Assembly: GCA_016946835.1 (NCBI GenBank)
Contig: JACVTC010000012.1
Span: 1,141,501-1,205,500 of the forward strand
DNA: 64,000 nucleotides
Reading direction: 5' to 3'
DNA from: Neocallimastix lanati (nom. inval.)
Taxonomy: Eukaryota > Neocallimastigomycota > Neocallimastigomycetes > Neocallimastigales > Neocallimastigaceae
Positions 11,851 to 21,715 of the stretch are shown piece after piece (positions within the stretch are counted from its first letter, which is position 1; each line of letters opens with the position of its first letter). Under the pieces are notes generated by a model. That model saw only the letters and a program-made list of their open reading frames with translations. It had not been told where the DNA came from and made no database searches. The translations under genes were made by a program, and so were the position numbers.

Positions 11851-12560
11851 AATAGTAACTTAATAAGTTATAATTTAAGAATTGGTAATTATTTTTATAA
11901 TCGACGATTATTCAAAGTAATTATCAATTTAAATAGGAATTAAGATAATGAAAAAGATTTTTATTCATTGGCAGTTATTGAATCATCACGTTTTGGAAGT
12001 ACTGAAAAAATTTTTTTCAATTGACTATTTAATGTATACATTAAAGACATCTGTATACATTCATGATATCTATTTGTATTTTTGACACCAATTTTATAGA
12101 TTTGCTATAATTTTTATTATTTATAATTAATTTTATAATTACTATTCATTGCTACATTGTTATTACTTAATATTAATAGTAGTAAATAGAAATAGAGTAA
12201 TAGCAGTAGCTGTATTTTTCATTTTTATTATTATTAGTTGTATTATTAGTAGTGGTAGTATTTATATCATATTATTGCTTATAATTTATTATCTATTAAT
12301 TATGATTTTATAGAGCATGACTTTTATTCTATTATTTATTTATTTTTTTTTTTTTTAAAAATTTCTATTTAAAATTTTTATTCTATTAATTATTATTTTT
12401 TTTTAAATATTTTTTTTTAAAGTGAAACCTTCTACTTAAAAAAAAAAAATTATTCACCTCTTTTATTCATTTACTGTGAATACCTTAATGTTTTTTTATT
12501 AAATGGACGTATCGATTTTTTTATTATCTAACTTCTTTTTAAGTTTCTTTAATACCTATT
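11721..12560. other. AT-rich spacer with long A-tract
   Basis: No gene is seen. An uninterrupted A-run of about 42 nt lies near 11,806-11,848. ATT- and GTA-rich simple sequence fills 12,110-12,300. Confidence 0.5.
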
Positions 12561-12564
12561 TTAA

Positions 12565-12584
12565 TAACAACAATAAATTTTTTT

Positions 12585-12621
<37 letters not shown>

Positions 12622-12976
12622 GATTTTTCTTTATGGAATATGATATTTTTTAGACCAAGAATATTTAGGCAAAAAAGAATCATTCCTAAATAAGATTTTT
12701 AATGATGTAATTAGAATAAATTCATTTATAGAAGCACCTAGTTTACATTAACACACAGAAACCAGCAATAGAGAAAATGTGAAAGTATCATGAAAAAGAA
12801 TAAGTACTAATAGTAGAATTACATGACTTGAAATACCCATCGGAAAAACCGATGCCACATTCAGGATACTTAGAGTTGAACGATAGGTAGTCTCTAATTT
12901 TCTCAAATCTATTTTTCTTAAAAGTCTTTGTCTTGATTGATTTTTCCTGCTATATTTCTATCCCAGTGAAAGTTTA

Positions 12977-13016
<40 letters not shown>

Positions 13017-13440
13017 TTATAGAAATTTATATCTAATTTTTAGACTAAATTTTTTCTTTCTTTATCCCACTCATGACATCTACAACGTAATTATATCTAT
13101 AATTAAAGCAGAGATAATACAATTGGTGTTTTTCTATTTTTTAAAAATATCTTACCTAAGCAATTGTACATTTCGCCGATGGAGTAGGAATGTTAAGTTC
13201 TTTTTAGAGACACAACAAAGGGATTTAAAGCTATTTCCATAAGAAAATCCTTCAATCCAAGTATAATCCTGTATTAACTAGTATCTGTGTACTTCTCGTT
13301 CGTTCCTTACTTAATCCAAGTAGCGAGACATAATACGAAACCTTGACCAATTACTTAATCGCAAAAAGTAACATTCGTTTTAAAAAGGGATAGGAATATG
13401 AGCATTTCTTAAGAAATTTATTTTTATGGAATAAAGTGCT

Positions 13441-13479
<39 letters not shown>

Positions 13480-13665
13480 ATATTATTCAGTTTCTTTATG
13501 ATTGGTTTCAGTTTCTAAAATTTTTTGTTAAAAATTGGTACATCTATGTAGGGATAGCAATTCGTTTTAGGTTAACATTTGTTTTTATGAAAAATAAAAA
13601 AAGGTAAGATCATTTTTATTATTAAGAAATTTCGAAATTTCTCCTTCTTTCCTTCATACTTGTGC
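12565..13665 (-). mobile_element. Very old LINE fragment (copy F)
   Basis: Two blocks repeat sequence from LINE copy E at 13.7-15.0 kb. Bases 12,565-12,730 match about 14,706-14,850, and 13,545-13,660 match about 14,868-14,970. The first block, read on the minus strand, belongs to the C-terminal domain of the LINE ORF (see copy E). Between them, 13,015-13,100 resembles the LINE 5' region at 15,182-15,240. A T-run at 12,981-13,015 could be the poly(A) of another minus-strand insertion. The copy is heavily eroded and no ORF survives. Confidence 0.55.
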
Positions 13666-13713
13666 ATAAATATATTTTATTTATTAATTATTCAAAAATA
13701 TATTAATATTTTG

Positions 13714-13731
<18 letters not shown>

Positions 13732-13767
<36 letters not shown>

Positions 13768-14990
13768 TAGGAAGAAAATACACTTATATGTATATAAAAT
13801 ATTAATATTTTTGAATAATAAGTGTAAAAATACATTATAAATATATTAAATTAAAAAAAAGAATATATATAAAATTTATATAAAAATAAAATCTGAAGAG
13901 ATTATTTCTACAAAAAAAATATTTAATATTATTAAATAAAGAAGTAACATCTGTTAAAGTCGATAGTTGTGGTAACTACTAAACTCTCCCTCCAATCAAG
14001 AAAAATAATATAAGGAAATTCAATTTCTGTAGATTCATTGTATAAAGATTGTTTATTATTTTTCATGTAAGATGTACTAGAAGGATAAATTTTACATATT
14101 TTTATTATACCAATCAAGGAGTAACTAAAGAGAGTTATGAACTAATGGTATAATGTTAGTAAGGTAATCAGCAAGTCCAACGTCTAACTATATATGGAAC
14201 ATATGACCTAAAATTATTTTATAAAAGTTCTTTTAAATATTGTTGTTCCTCCATCAACTAAAGCTAAAGTTCCCACCAAGAAAGAACATAAAAATATAGT
14301 AATTAAACTGCTTTTCACAATCTAAAATAGATGAATAGGAAGAAAATAAGTGTAAATTCCATTATTTTACTTCCAAGTAAAAATAAAAAAAAGAAATCAA
14401 AAAAATCTTTTGATTTTAATCTATCATTTGAAAAAGTGGAACATTCAAATAAATATCCAATGGATAAATATCTAAACACTTTTACCACATCTTGGACAAC
14501 ATTTGGGACAATTTTCTGTAAACTCTCCCACTTCTGAAAGCAATAGCAATCCATGTCTTAAACTTCATATTCAATTAAATCCAAAACTAAGCTTAGTACA
14601 ATTACAGCTTAGATTAAATAAAGTTCTTGAGTGAATGAATTTTTTGATTTAATATCGTTAGTTCGTTTCATGCCTTGGTTTTGTAGTAATATCCAACCAA
14701 TAAATATTTCAATAACAACACTAAATTTTTTTAATTTTTATTTTTTTTTTTTTGGATTTTTCTATATTGAATATGAGATTCTTTAGACCAATAATATTTA
14801 CCCATAGAAGGATTATTTTTAAATAAGATCTTTAATGATGTAATTAGAATAAATCCAATTAGGAAGAGCAATTCGGCTTAGGTTAACACTTGTTTTTATA
14901 AAAAATAAAAAAGGGTAGGATCATTTTTATTATTAAGAAATTTCGAAATTTCTCCTTCCTTCATACTACTCAACTTGTACATATATAACT
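13732..14990 (-). mobile_element. Very old LINE fragment (copy E)
   Basis: Minus-strand reading yields landmarks of the LINE C-terminal ORF in the right order. NNPSMGKYYWSKESH (about 14,777-14,825) corresponds to NIPTMSHYLWTKES in LINE B. TENCPKCCPRCGKSV (about 14,477-14,523) is the zinc knuckle. GLADYLTNIIPL (about 14,140-14,180) matches GIAEFLTNVIPL. They are in different frames with several stops, so the copy is long dead. A T-run at about 13,731-13,763 is its poly(A) tail. The start near 14,990 is approximate. Confidence 0.75.
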
Positions 14991-15159
14991 GATACCAAAT
15001 TGTATTTCATTATTTCTAGACCACTTAACTGGATATTTTTTTTTTTAACAATTTCAAGGATTGAGATCTTATTGGTGCAACCTAGTAAATAGGTCATCGG
15101 CAAAAGAGACCTCTTCAGAGTTTTTATCACCCATTGAGATTCAATATTTATTGGAATTT

Positions 15160-15289
15160 TTTTTTTTTTTTTTTTTTTTTTGATTAAAAATTTATCTAAT
15201 TTTTCTGTTTAAATTTTAACTTACTCTCTCCCTCTTCGTACTAGAAGCCACTTTAGAAAGGATAACTATCGATTATCATCAGAATTATA
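15160..15289 (-). mobile_element. LINE D, 5'-region fragment downstream of the nest
   Basis: CTTCGTACTAGAAGCCACTT and the following bases (15,233-15,289) match the 5' region of LINE A at about 21,207-21,263. This is the continuation of LINE D interrupted by LINE B. The other half is at 21,426-21,524. A T-run at about 15,160-15,181 may be a poly(A) tract of a further insertion or of this copy. The rest of LINE D is not seen. Confidence 0.7.
15276..15289. repeat. Target-site duplication of LINE B (left copy)
   Basis: TCATCAGAATTATA is repeated exactly at 21,426-21,439. The pair flanks LINE B (with LINE A inside it) and marks its insertion into LINE D. Confidence 0.85.
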
Positions 15290-15325
<36 letters not shown>

Positions 15326-15431
15326 CTTAGAGAATAACTTTATTTAATTTATAATAATAATAAAATTACATGAAATTAAATGAAAAAATAACAAATAAAA
15401 TACATGAAATAAAATATTATATATTATAAAA

Positions 15432-16184
15432 TTATAAAAGTGCGTTAGAAGCAATAGCCTCTAACTTTTCCCATTCCTCGAGAATAACACCACGTCCATT
15501 ATTGCGAGTAATAATTTCAGTATTAGTGTTATCAATCGAATCTGTATCTGGAGGTGAAAATCCATGCCTTATCATTTCGACGTCGACGCTCTTGGTAACG
15601 GTAGATTCAACGGAATAGCATTTCATCATCAAACTAAAAGATCGACAAATTAATGGTATTACGTTTGTTAGAAACTCCGCAATCCCCACAAAATACGGAA
15701 CAGTTGACGAAGTTGAACTTTGTTTAAAAATATTGTCAACTAATTGTCTTTGTTCCCCATCATTAACTTTAATTTTTGAATATATTGAACGCCCACCAAG
15801 AAGTGCACTCAATATATAATAATAAATATTATTATCATAATCCTTTTCTGAATCTAAAGAAACATCCAAGGATTTTTGTTCAATTATCATTGTAAACTTC
15901 AAAAAGAGATCATCTAGAAAAGGTAAAGATTTATTTCTGTAATTTTCCAATTCTTTACAGGCAAAGATCCAGTGAGAAAAGCTAGGTACACTAATACCAC
16001 AACAAGGGCAACATTTAGGGCAATCTTCTGAGACTATTTTTCTTTTAATGGAAATACTAATGTCAAATTTAAAACCACACCTAATTCGAGCAATCCAAAA
16101 GAATCCCAATTGATACTTAGGATATTGAAATGTTAAGTTTCTGATTTCTGAAATAAATCCAAAATCATTCTCCTTGTAAATCAT
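15432..16184 (-). CDS. LINE B C-terminal domain ORF (zinc knuckle)
   Basis: A 250-codon open frame from the C-terminal part of a non-LTR retrotransposon polyprotein. It aligns along its length with residues ~75-314 of the LINE A C-terminal ORF: shared LGFFWI-RI-CGFKFD, then the Cys/His knuckle CPCCGISVPSFSHWIFAC (C-x2-C-x9-H-x4-C), and later LLGG, VGIAEFLTNVIPL and KSVDV-MIR. This knuckle type lies after the reverse transcriptase in many LINEs and is thought to bind nucleic acid. The ATG is probably internal to the original ORF. The upstream part (16,185-16,420) is related but disrupted, so this is a remnant. Confidence 0.85.
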   Translation of the reverse strand: MIYKENDFGFISEIRNLTFQYPKYQLGFFWIARIRCGFKFDISISIKRKIVSEDCPKCCPCCGISVPSFSHWIFACKELENYRNKSLPFLDDLFLKFTMIIEQKSLDVSLDSEKDYDNNIYYYILSALLGGRSIYSKIKVNDGEQRQLVDNIFKQSSTSSTVPYFVGIAEFLTNVIPLICRSFSLMMKCYSVESTVTKSVDVEMIRHGFSPPDTDSIDNTNTEIITRNNGRGVILEEWEKLEAIASNALL

Positions 16185-16408
16185 TGCTTTTTTAGCTTTT
16201 GAGGGTTTGAAGACATCCCTTTCCCAATAAAACTTTTTTTATTTCATTTTTTTTTTTTACCAATTAATTTCTTATCCAAAGTCCTTGATTCTTTAGTCCA
16301 TAAGTAATGTGACATAGTAGGAATATTATTAGTGAGATGATTAATAATACATGATGAATTTTTCCATTTTCTAAAGTATCGTAAGATATTGCACAGATAG
16401 CTGAAAGA

Positions 16409-16415
16409 GGAGGTA

Positions 16416-16420
<5 letters not shown>
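16409..16420. repeat. Target-site duplication of LINE A (left copy)
   Basis: GGAGGTATTCTC is repeated exactly at 21,350-21,361, directly outside the poly(A) end and the 5' end of LINE A. The site lies in LINE B codons for the end of the RT region. Confidence 0.88.
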
Positions 16421-16453
<33 letters not shown>

Positions 16454-16541
16454 CTAGGAATAAACTTTATTTAATAATATTTTTTTTAAAAAATACATGA
16501 AATTTAAATACATGAAATTTTTTTATATTAATATTAAAAAA

Positions 16542-17486
16542 CTACGTTATGAGCTTCGAGGACGAAAAGGCCTCTAACTCTTCCCATTCATCGAAGATAA
16601 CCCCATGTGGATGAAAATTATCATTCGAATCTGTATCAGAATTTCTTCTTTGCCTTATCGTTACGACGTCGACACTCTTGACAACGGTAGGTCTAACACT
16701 ATACAAATCGATCATGGTGTAAAAATCACCAATCACAATAGGCATAACGTTAGTAAGGAATTCCGCAAGCCCCACAAAAAATGAAATCGGGAAAGAAGAC
16801 TCGTTCGAAGGTGATTGAAAAATATTATTAATAAGTCGCCTTCTTTCCCCCGAGCCGATCTTTAAGATTTCAAATACTGCATTTCCGCCAAGAAGGATAC
16901 ACAGCACGTAAAAATTGATATTATCATCAAAATCTTCCTCTTTATCATCAGGAATGTTCAATGATTTCTCATGAACAATTAGAGAAAAATTAATAAAAAT
17001 TTCATCAACAAAGGGAATGAAATGTTGCCTAAATTCTTCAAATTTAGGACATAAAAGTATCCAGTGTGTAAAACTAGGTATGCTGTTACTCTCACCGCAA
17101 CAAGGGCAGTATGTTGGGCAATTTTCTGATACTAGATTACTTTTAACATACGTTTTTACATCAAATTTGAATCCACATTTAATTCGTCCAATCCAAAAAA
17201 ATCCAAGAGAAAATTGTGAATACTTAAGTGATAGACGATGAATAAATTTTTTAAAACCAAATTTAAATTTCTTGTATTTTGTAGATCTGATCGCAGGAGT
17301 GCTTGAATAATGAATATTTTCCCAGTAAAACTTCCTTATTTCTCCAGGAAGTTTATTACTGTGCTTGTGTACTGCTAAACTCCGTGCTTTTTTCGTCCAT
17401 GAATAGTGAGAAAGTGTAGGTATATTTTTGACTAAATGAGAAATAATACAAGAAGAATCTTTCCACTTTTTAAAGCATCGAATCAT
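16542..17486 (-). CDS. LINE A C-terminal domain ORF
   Basis: A 314-codon frame downstream of the reverse transcriptase. Residues 121-146 contain the knuckle C127-x2-C130-x10-H141-x4-C146 within CPCCGESNSIPSFTHWILLC. The first 30 residues (FKKWKDSSCIISHL) have counterparts in LINE B and in the old copy E. The start ATG overlaps the stop of the RT ORF by four bases (ATGA at 17,483-17,486), so it is in the -1 frame relative to the RT. Homology with LINE B in this frame extends a few codons upstream of the ATG. This suggests a frame break in a once-continuous ORF rather than a genuine start, although coupled re-initiation is possible. Confidence 0.85.
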   Translation of the reverse strand: MIRCFKKWKDSSCIISHLVKNIPTLSHYSWTKKARSLAVHKHSNKLPGEIRKFYWENIHYSSTPAIRSTKYKKFKFGFKKFIHRLSLKYSQFSLGFFWIGRIKCGFKFDVKTYVKSNLVSENCPTYCPCCGESNSIPSFTHWILLCPKFEEFRQHFIPFVDEIFINFSLIVHEKSLNIPDDKEEDFDDNINFYVLCILLGGNAVFEILKIGSGERRRLINNIFQSPSNESSFPISFFVGLAEFLTNVMPIVIGDFYTMIDLYSVRPTVVKSVDVVTIRQRRNSDTDSNDNFHPHGVIFDEWEELEAFSSSKLIT

Positions 17487-20008
17487 CGCCTTAGCACAAA
17501 AACTAGAGGAGGTATAGAAAGTTCCTTAGACATATTGTAAATTGAAGTATTGGAGGTTTTATTTTTAAACCCGAAACTCCAATACAAACCTCGATTAAAA
17601 GCAGTTTGAGCTTTTTCAGTATTCTTTTTATTTGAACCAAGTAAGGGAGCATAATAAAGAACTGAACTAAGGACAAAAGAAACTAGTATACGAGTTTTAA
17701 AGTAGAAAGGAACATTCCTATTGGTTAAAAATCTAAAGAAAGAGTTAACTGTATAATTAATTTTACTGTTCATCTTAGCAATAATAGGTTTTAAATCCAA
17801 CGATTCATTAAAAGGTATACCAAGATATGTATATTGATTAGTGCTTGGTATATAGTTCATACCAAGTCTAAATGTAGGATTTTCATAATGTCTTGAAGGA
17901 ATAAAATTCTTTGGTTTAACAACTAGTGTAGCGCATTTATTGATTCCAAAGGTCATTTCATTTTTAATACCCCAATCATGAGCAATATTCAAAAGGTTTT
18001 TAAGTGAAGATTTTGTAGGAGCTAATAATATAATATCATCAGCAAATAATCCACCACAACACTTTTTCTTTTCAGTAATCACACCATATCTTTTACATTT
18101 ATCAAAAATATCATTGATAAATATATTGAATAAGATAGGTGAGAGAGGACACCCTTGGCGAACACCACGGTGTATTGGAAATTCTTTTGAAAGTTTACCA
18201 TTAAAGTTTGCACGAGCTTTCGAGGTAAGGTATAGATTAGTAATGAATTGAAGGCATTTACCACGAATACCAAGATTATCTAGTTTAGTAAGTATATTGT
18301 AAACTGGAACTGAATCATAAGCTTTTTTAAGGTCAAGAAAGGCAAGAAAGGTAAATTTATCCTTAAATTTTCTTCTTTGACAAATTTCACGAATGGATAC
18401 AAATAAACTAATATATTCTTCTTTATTTCTAAAACCAAACTGTTCTAGTCTAATTATTCCATTAGAAAAAGCATAGTCCGATATTCTTTTAGTGACAATT
18501 TTTGATAGAATTTTTAAACCTACATTGATGAGTGAAATACCACGATAATTATTACAATCTGAAAGATCCCCTTTTTTAGGAATAGAAACAATAGAAGCAG
18601 AGTTCCATTCATTAGGAAAGTCACCATCCCAAATTTTATTAAAAAGTAATAACAGACACTTTGCACAATCGGAATAAGTAACCTCTTGATTAGAGTCATC
18701 CTTAGAAGAAGTACTACTCTCAGAATTAAAAAATGCTTTAAAAAATTCTGTAGGTATACCATCAGGACCAGGTGCTTTGTTATTTTTCATTGAAAGAACA
18801 GTTGAATGAATTTCTGACATGGAAATAGGTTGATTAATATCCCATGATTCCTGAGGAGTAGAAGAATTATTAAGTATTTTTTTCCAATAATTTTCATTAG
18901 GACTGTGACCAGTTATATCAGAAGCAAGTTCTTCATAGTGTTCTGCAAAACGATTGAGTTGATCTTCTTGGGATACTAGAACATTACCTTCTTTATCTTT
19001 AATGTATACAGGTGATTGGGAAGGAGAGTAAGAAGGTTTAGAGATTTTCTTAAGTCCAGACCAACCACGCTGGGCATCATTTTTTAAGAAACATTCGCCG
19101 ATGGAATGAATCAAATATTTAAATCTAATATTCCTAATATTTCTTTTAATACTAATGATATAATCAGAAAGAACTCTATATTCTTTTGAGAGATCACAAA
19201 ATTCTTGAAGATTAGACAAATCATTACTAAGTTTAAAATTTTTAATCCTTTTATAAAATAAATGTTTTTCATGTGATAGTTTCTTAATATAAGCAGGACA
19301 ATGGAACGCTGAACCTTGTAAATTTGTAGGAACTCTTGCTTGAATGTCATCGCCTATTTTATTTGCTGTGTCAAGAAGTTTTTTAATCATTGTATTAGAG
19401 TCTAGATTATCATTATGTTCAAATTCATCCAGTAAACATGTGAATTTATTATGAGAGAAGATTGCTTCACGTTTATCCCTACAAATTCGATTAGACCACT
19501 TAATTTGTTTATCCCGAGGCGGAGTAACAAAACCATCAGGAGATATTTTTTTACAAGAAAGAATAAGTGGTAAATGGTCAGAGATGTCATTAAAAGAGTA
19601 GCATACAGAAGCAATATTCAGATAATATCTTAATTTATCGTTCACTACTATAAAATCAATACAAGAATTCTTTCCACCATTAAACCAAGTAAATTGATGA
19701 CCAACCATATCCATAACAAACCATTGAGGGGAAATTCTAAGAATAAGATCTTTGAGTTGTTGCTTAGTCATGTTGAAATCACCAACAATAGCCGAAGGGT
19801 TATTCTGATGGTTCTTGAGCCAATTAGCAAAATCAGTTTCCGCTTTTTCTCTAGAGTCTTTGTGTTTTTTGCTAGGGATGTAAATGTTCCCTAAAGAACA
19901 TCTGACACCCCAAAAAGAGAATATATTTACTGAGAGTATATATCTATATTCAAAATCATCATTAGTGAATTGGCAGGAGGAGTGCACACCTATATAAAGG
20001 CCCCTCAT
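17483..20008 (-). CDS. LINE A endonuclease-reverse transcriptase
   Basis: An 841-codon frame with an apurinic-like (EEP) endonuclease followed by a reverse transcriptase. Endonuclease landmarks: GDFN at 76-79, FTWFNGG at 106-112, CIDFIVVND at 116-124 and SDH at 143-145. Reverse transcriptase: KAPGPDGIPTEFF (411-423), PKKGDLSDCNNYRGISL (477-493), FLDLKKAYDSV (557-567), GVRQGCPLSPILFNIFIND (615-633) and the catalytic FADD at 655-658. The frame continues 62 codons upstream of the ATG, to the TAG at 20,195-20,197. That stretch holds NINGWN and CLQEV, which carry the conserved Asn and Glu of EEP nucleases. The true N-terminus is therefore upstream and the domain as annotated is incomplete. Confidence 0.95.
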   Translation of the reverse strand: MRGLYIGVHSSCQFTNDDFEYRYILSVNIFSFWGVRCSLGNIYIPSKKHKDSREKAETDFANWLKNHQNNPSAIVGDFNMTKQQLKDLILRISPQWFVMDMVGHQFTWFNGGKNSCIDFIVVNDKLRYYLNIASVCYSFNDISDHLPLILSCKKISPDGFVTPPRDKQIKWSNRICRDKREAIFSHNKFTCLLDEFEHNDNLDSNTMIKKLLDTANKIGDDIQARVPTNLQGSAFHCPAYIKKLSHEKHLFYKRIKNFKLSNDLSNLQEFCDLSKEYRVLSDYIISIKRNIRNIRFKYLIHSIGECFLKNDAQRGWSGLKKISKPSYSPSQSPVYIKDKEGNVLVSQEDQLNRFAEHYEELASDITGHSPNENYWKKILNNSSTPQESWDINQPISMSEIHSTVLSMKNNKAPGPDGIPTEFFKAFFNSESSTSSKDDSNQEVTYSDCAKCLLLLFNKIWDGDFPNEWNSASIVSIPKKGDLSDCNNYRGISLINVGLKILSKIVTKRISDYAFSNGIIRLEQFGFRNKEEYISLFVSIREICQRRKFKDKFTFLAFLDLKKAYDSVPVYNILTKLDNLGIRGKCLQFITNLYLTSKARANFNGKLSKEFPIHRGVRQGCPLSPILFNIFINDIFDKCKRYGVITEKKKCCGGLFADDIILLAPTKSSLKNLLNIAHDWGIKNEMTFGINKCATLVVKPKNFIPSRHYENPTFRLGMNYIPSTNQYTYLGIPFNESLDLKPIIAKMNSKINYTVNSFFRFLTNRNVPFYFKTRILVSFVLSSVLYYAPLLGSNKKNTEKAQTAFNRGLYWSFGFKNKTSNTSIYNMSKELSIPPLVFVLRR

Positions 20009-20194
20009 ACCAGGGATTTTTTTGTTCGCACGTCTCAGTACTGTTCTATAATGATTAAGGAATGGATATGAGTTAGAAAAAGAGTTAAGGAATGAACTAT
20101 TACCGACTTCTTGAAGACAAATACAAATAGGATTAAAGATTGAATTAAAATTGGTAAGTCCGTCACGTTTTTCAGAATTCCAACCATTTATGTT

Positions 20195-20623
20195 CTAGCT
20201 AATACAGAGGTTGAAATATTTAGTATTCGAGAAAGGGTTAGCATACAGGAGGCTTTCAGAGATGGGGATTGAGGGTTCAGAATAATACCTGGTGCTATTA
20301 TGATTAACATTGCTAAATGTGCGTATCCTTGAAGTAATCTTCCATTTTATTCTTTTAACAGGTAAGTGCTTAGTAATCAAATAAATAACCTTCAAATAAT
20401 CCGTATAATTATTATAGTTAACTCTTAGGATGAAGTAGTTTTCCATATTAATATAGTGTTTTTTAACGATTCCATGAACAACTTCATTACAATTTGATAT
20501 CTTTTTACTTAAAAATTCCCATAGTCTACTTTCAGTCCAAGATTCAAGATCATGAATGAAAATTAAAACAAATTTATCATGGTCAGGACCATAATGTCGC
20601 AGACCTCTTCGTATAGTTGACAT
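20195..20623 (-). CDS. LINE A N-terminal domain, RRM-like pattern
   Basis: A 142-codon frame, in the same reading frame as the endonuclease-RT ORF and separated from it only by a TAG. The segment FVLIFIHDLESWTES-(helix)-EVVHGIVKKHY-YFILRVN-(helix)-VKRIKWKI has an alternating strand/helix pattern like an RNA-recognition motif. RRM-type domains are known in ORF1 proteins of other LINEs. The last residues (NLCIS) run into NINGWN of the nuclease, so the stop probably arose in this copy. The function is inferred from pattern and position only. Confidence 0.7.
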   Translation of the reverse strand: MSTIRRGLRHYGPDHDKFVLIFIHDLESWTESRLWEFLSKKISNCNEVVHGIVKKHYINMENYFILRVNYNNYTDYLKVIYLITKHLPVKRIKWKITSRIRTFSNVNHNSTRYYSEPSIPISESLLYANPFSNTKYFNLCIS

Positions 20624-21349
20624 AATAAAATAAAAAACTTATCTATATTAATAAAAAGTAAATGTAATATAAAAATAAAAAATAAAATTAGTAAAAAATT
20701 AAAAAATTAAAAAAATAAAAATTTATTGCTGTTGTCTTCTCTTTCGTGTATATTGTTTGCTAAAACTTGTTTGTTTTTCTTTCTTTTTGTGTTGACTAGT
20801 TTTTAATTAATGATTTTCAATTATAAGTTCCTGTTTTATGTAAAAATTTCTGTAAAATAATCATATATAATATAAAATTTAAATGTTAATGAAATAATAG
20901 TTGTGAAAAAACCATAAAAAGATTCCCATCCGTTAAATAATGTCTTAAACACAAGCTTTAGAGTGAATCAATCTCCTACATTTCCATTTTACAATAGCTA
21001 CATGAAAGTATAAATAATACTATAGAAAAATACATATACAAAATAATGCTAAAGTAAAAAATACAATAGATTCATTACAATGGTAATATGTAGAAACTAC
21101 ATGATATTATTAATTATACAACTCCAATGTTACTACATATCCAGTTTAAAACAATATAAAACATCAGGTTCACTTTCTACAGTCTTCCAGTATTCCAGTT
21201 TTCACTCTTCGTACTAGAAGCCACTTTAGAAAGGATAACCATATATTATCATCAGAATCACAGAAAGCTGTAATTAGTACACCTGATATAGGTTATTCCT
21301 TTTCCATCAACCCTCCATGGACCTGGAAAAACAGTCCACTTCATTGGGG
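20624..21349 (-). promoter_or_regulatory. LINE A 5' region
   Basis: Non-coding 5' part of LINE A, expected to hold the internal promoter. Its outer ~145 bp recurs in LINE D (15,233-15,289 and 21,426-21,524), which supports the 5' boundary near 21,349. No promoter motif could be identified. Confidence 0.6.
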
Positions 21350-21361
21350 GGAGGTATTCTC
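21350..21361. repeat. Target-site duplication of LINE A (right copy)
   Basis: GGAGGTATTCTC, identical to 16,409-16,420. Confidence 0.88.
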
Positions 21362-21425
21362 AATTCACGAGTAATATCATAGAGACTAACAGAAGAATTG
21401 CGAGATTTAAATCCATAACTCCAAT
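21350..21425 (-). mobile_element. LINE B, 5' part (end of RT region)
   Basis: The minus strand reads MNWSYGFKSRNSSVSLYDI and then TRELRIPP. This is homologous to LYWSFGFKNKTSNTSIYNM and SKELSIPP at the end of the LINE A reverse-transcriptase ORF. It is the piece of LINE B upstream of the LINE A insertion. It abuts LINE D at 21,425/21,426. Confidence 0.85.
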
Positions 21426-21524
21426 TCATCAGAATTATAGAAAACTGTAAATAGAATACCTGATATAGGTTATTCCTTTTCCATCAACCCTCCTTGGACC
21501 TAGAAAAACAGCCCTCATCATTGG
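21426..21524 (-). mobile_element. LINE D, 5' end
   Basis: Starts with the right copy of the 14-bp LINE B target duplication (21,426-21,439) and continues with the ~90-bp 5'-terminal sequence also seen in LINE A at about 21,263-21,349. The homology stops at about 21,524, at a CATTGG shared by both ends. Confidence 0.78.
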
Positions 21525-21539
21525 AGAATTTTATATAGT

Positions 21540-21715
21540 CATTTTATATAATTTTTTATTTATTTATTTATTTATCTATTTATTTATTTATCTATTTATT
21601 TATTTATTTATCTATTTATTTATTTATCTATTTATTTATTTATCTATCTATTTATTTATTTATTTATCTATTTATTTATTTATTTATCCATTTATTTATT
21701 TATTTATTTTAAATA
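21540..21715. repeat. TATTTATT/TATCTATT tetranucleotide array
   Basis: About 175 bp of TTTA repeats with periodic C substitutions (TATCTATT), giving a higher-order period of roughly 16-28 bp. Confidence 0.9.

Larger units (their letters stand above)
15290..16420 (-). mobile_element. LINE B, 3' part (interrupted by LINE A)
   Basis: The element starts, in plus coordinates, with a poly-T of about 28 nt (poly(A) tail), then the 3' UTR, the C-terminal ORF at 15,432-16,184, and upstream coding remains to 16,420. At 16,420 the sequence changes abruptly to the poly-T of LINE A, and LINE B resumes at 21,350. LINE B is therefore a 5'-truncated insertion reaching only the last part of the reverse-transcriptase domain (21,425). 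Confidence 0.88.
16421..21349 (-). mobile_element. LINE A: near full-length non-LTR retrotransposon
   Basis: A 4.9-kb minus-strand LINE with its 5' end at about 21,349 and a poly(A) tail at 16,421-16,450, flanked by a 12-bp target duplication. Order along the minus strand: 5' region (21,349-20,624), N-terminal ORF, endonuclease plus reverse transcriptase, C-terminal domain with zinc knuckle, short 3' UTR. The ancestral coding region looks like one long ORF. It is now interrupted by one in-frame TAG (20,195-20,197) and one frame change near 17,485. The 5' end carries the ~110-bp motif with GATATAGGTTATTCCTTTTC, shared with LINE D. Little other decay is seen, so insertion is recent compared with copies E and F. 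Clade assignment was not possible by eye. Confidence 0.93.

Noticed and set aside
17483-17486. ATGA overlap as proof of coupled translation
   Set aside because: LINE B lacks an ATG at the matching place and homology in the downstream frame extends upstream of the ATG, so a frame break is the simpler explanation. Kept only as an open question.
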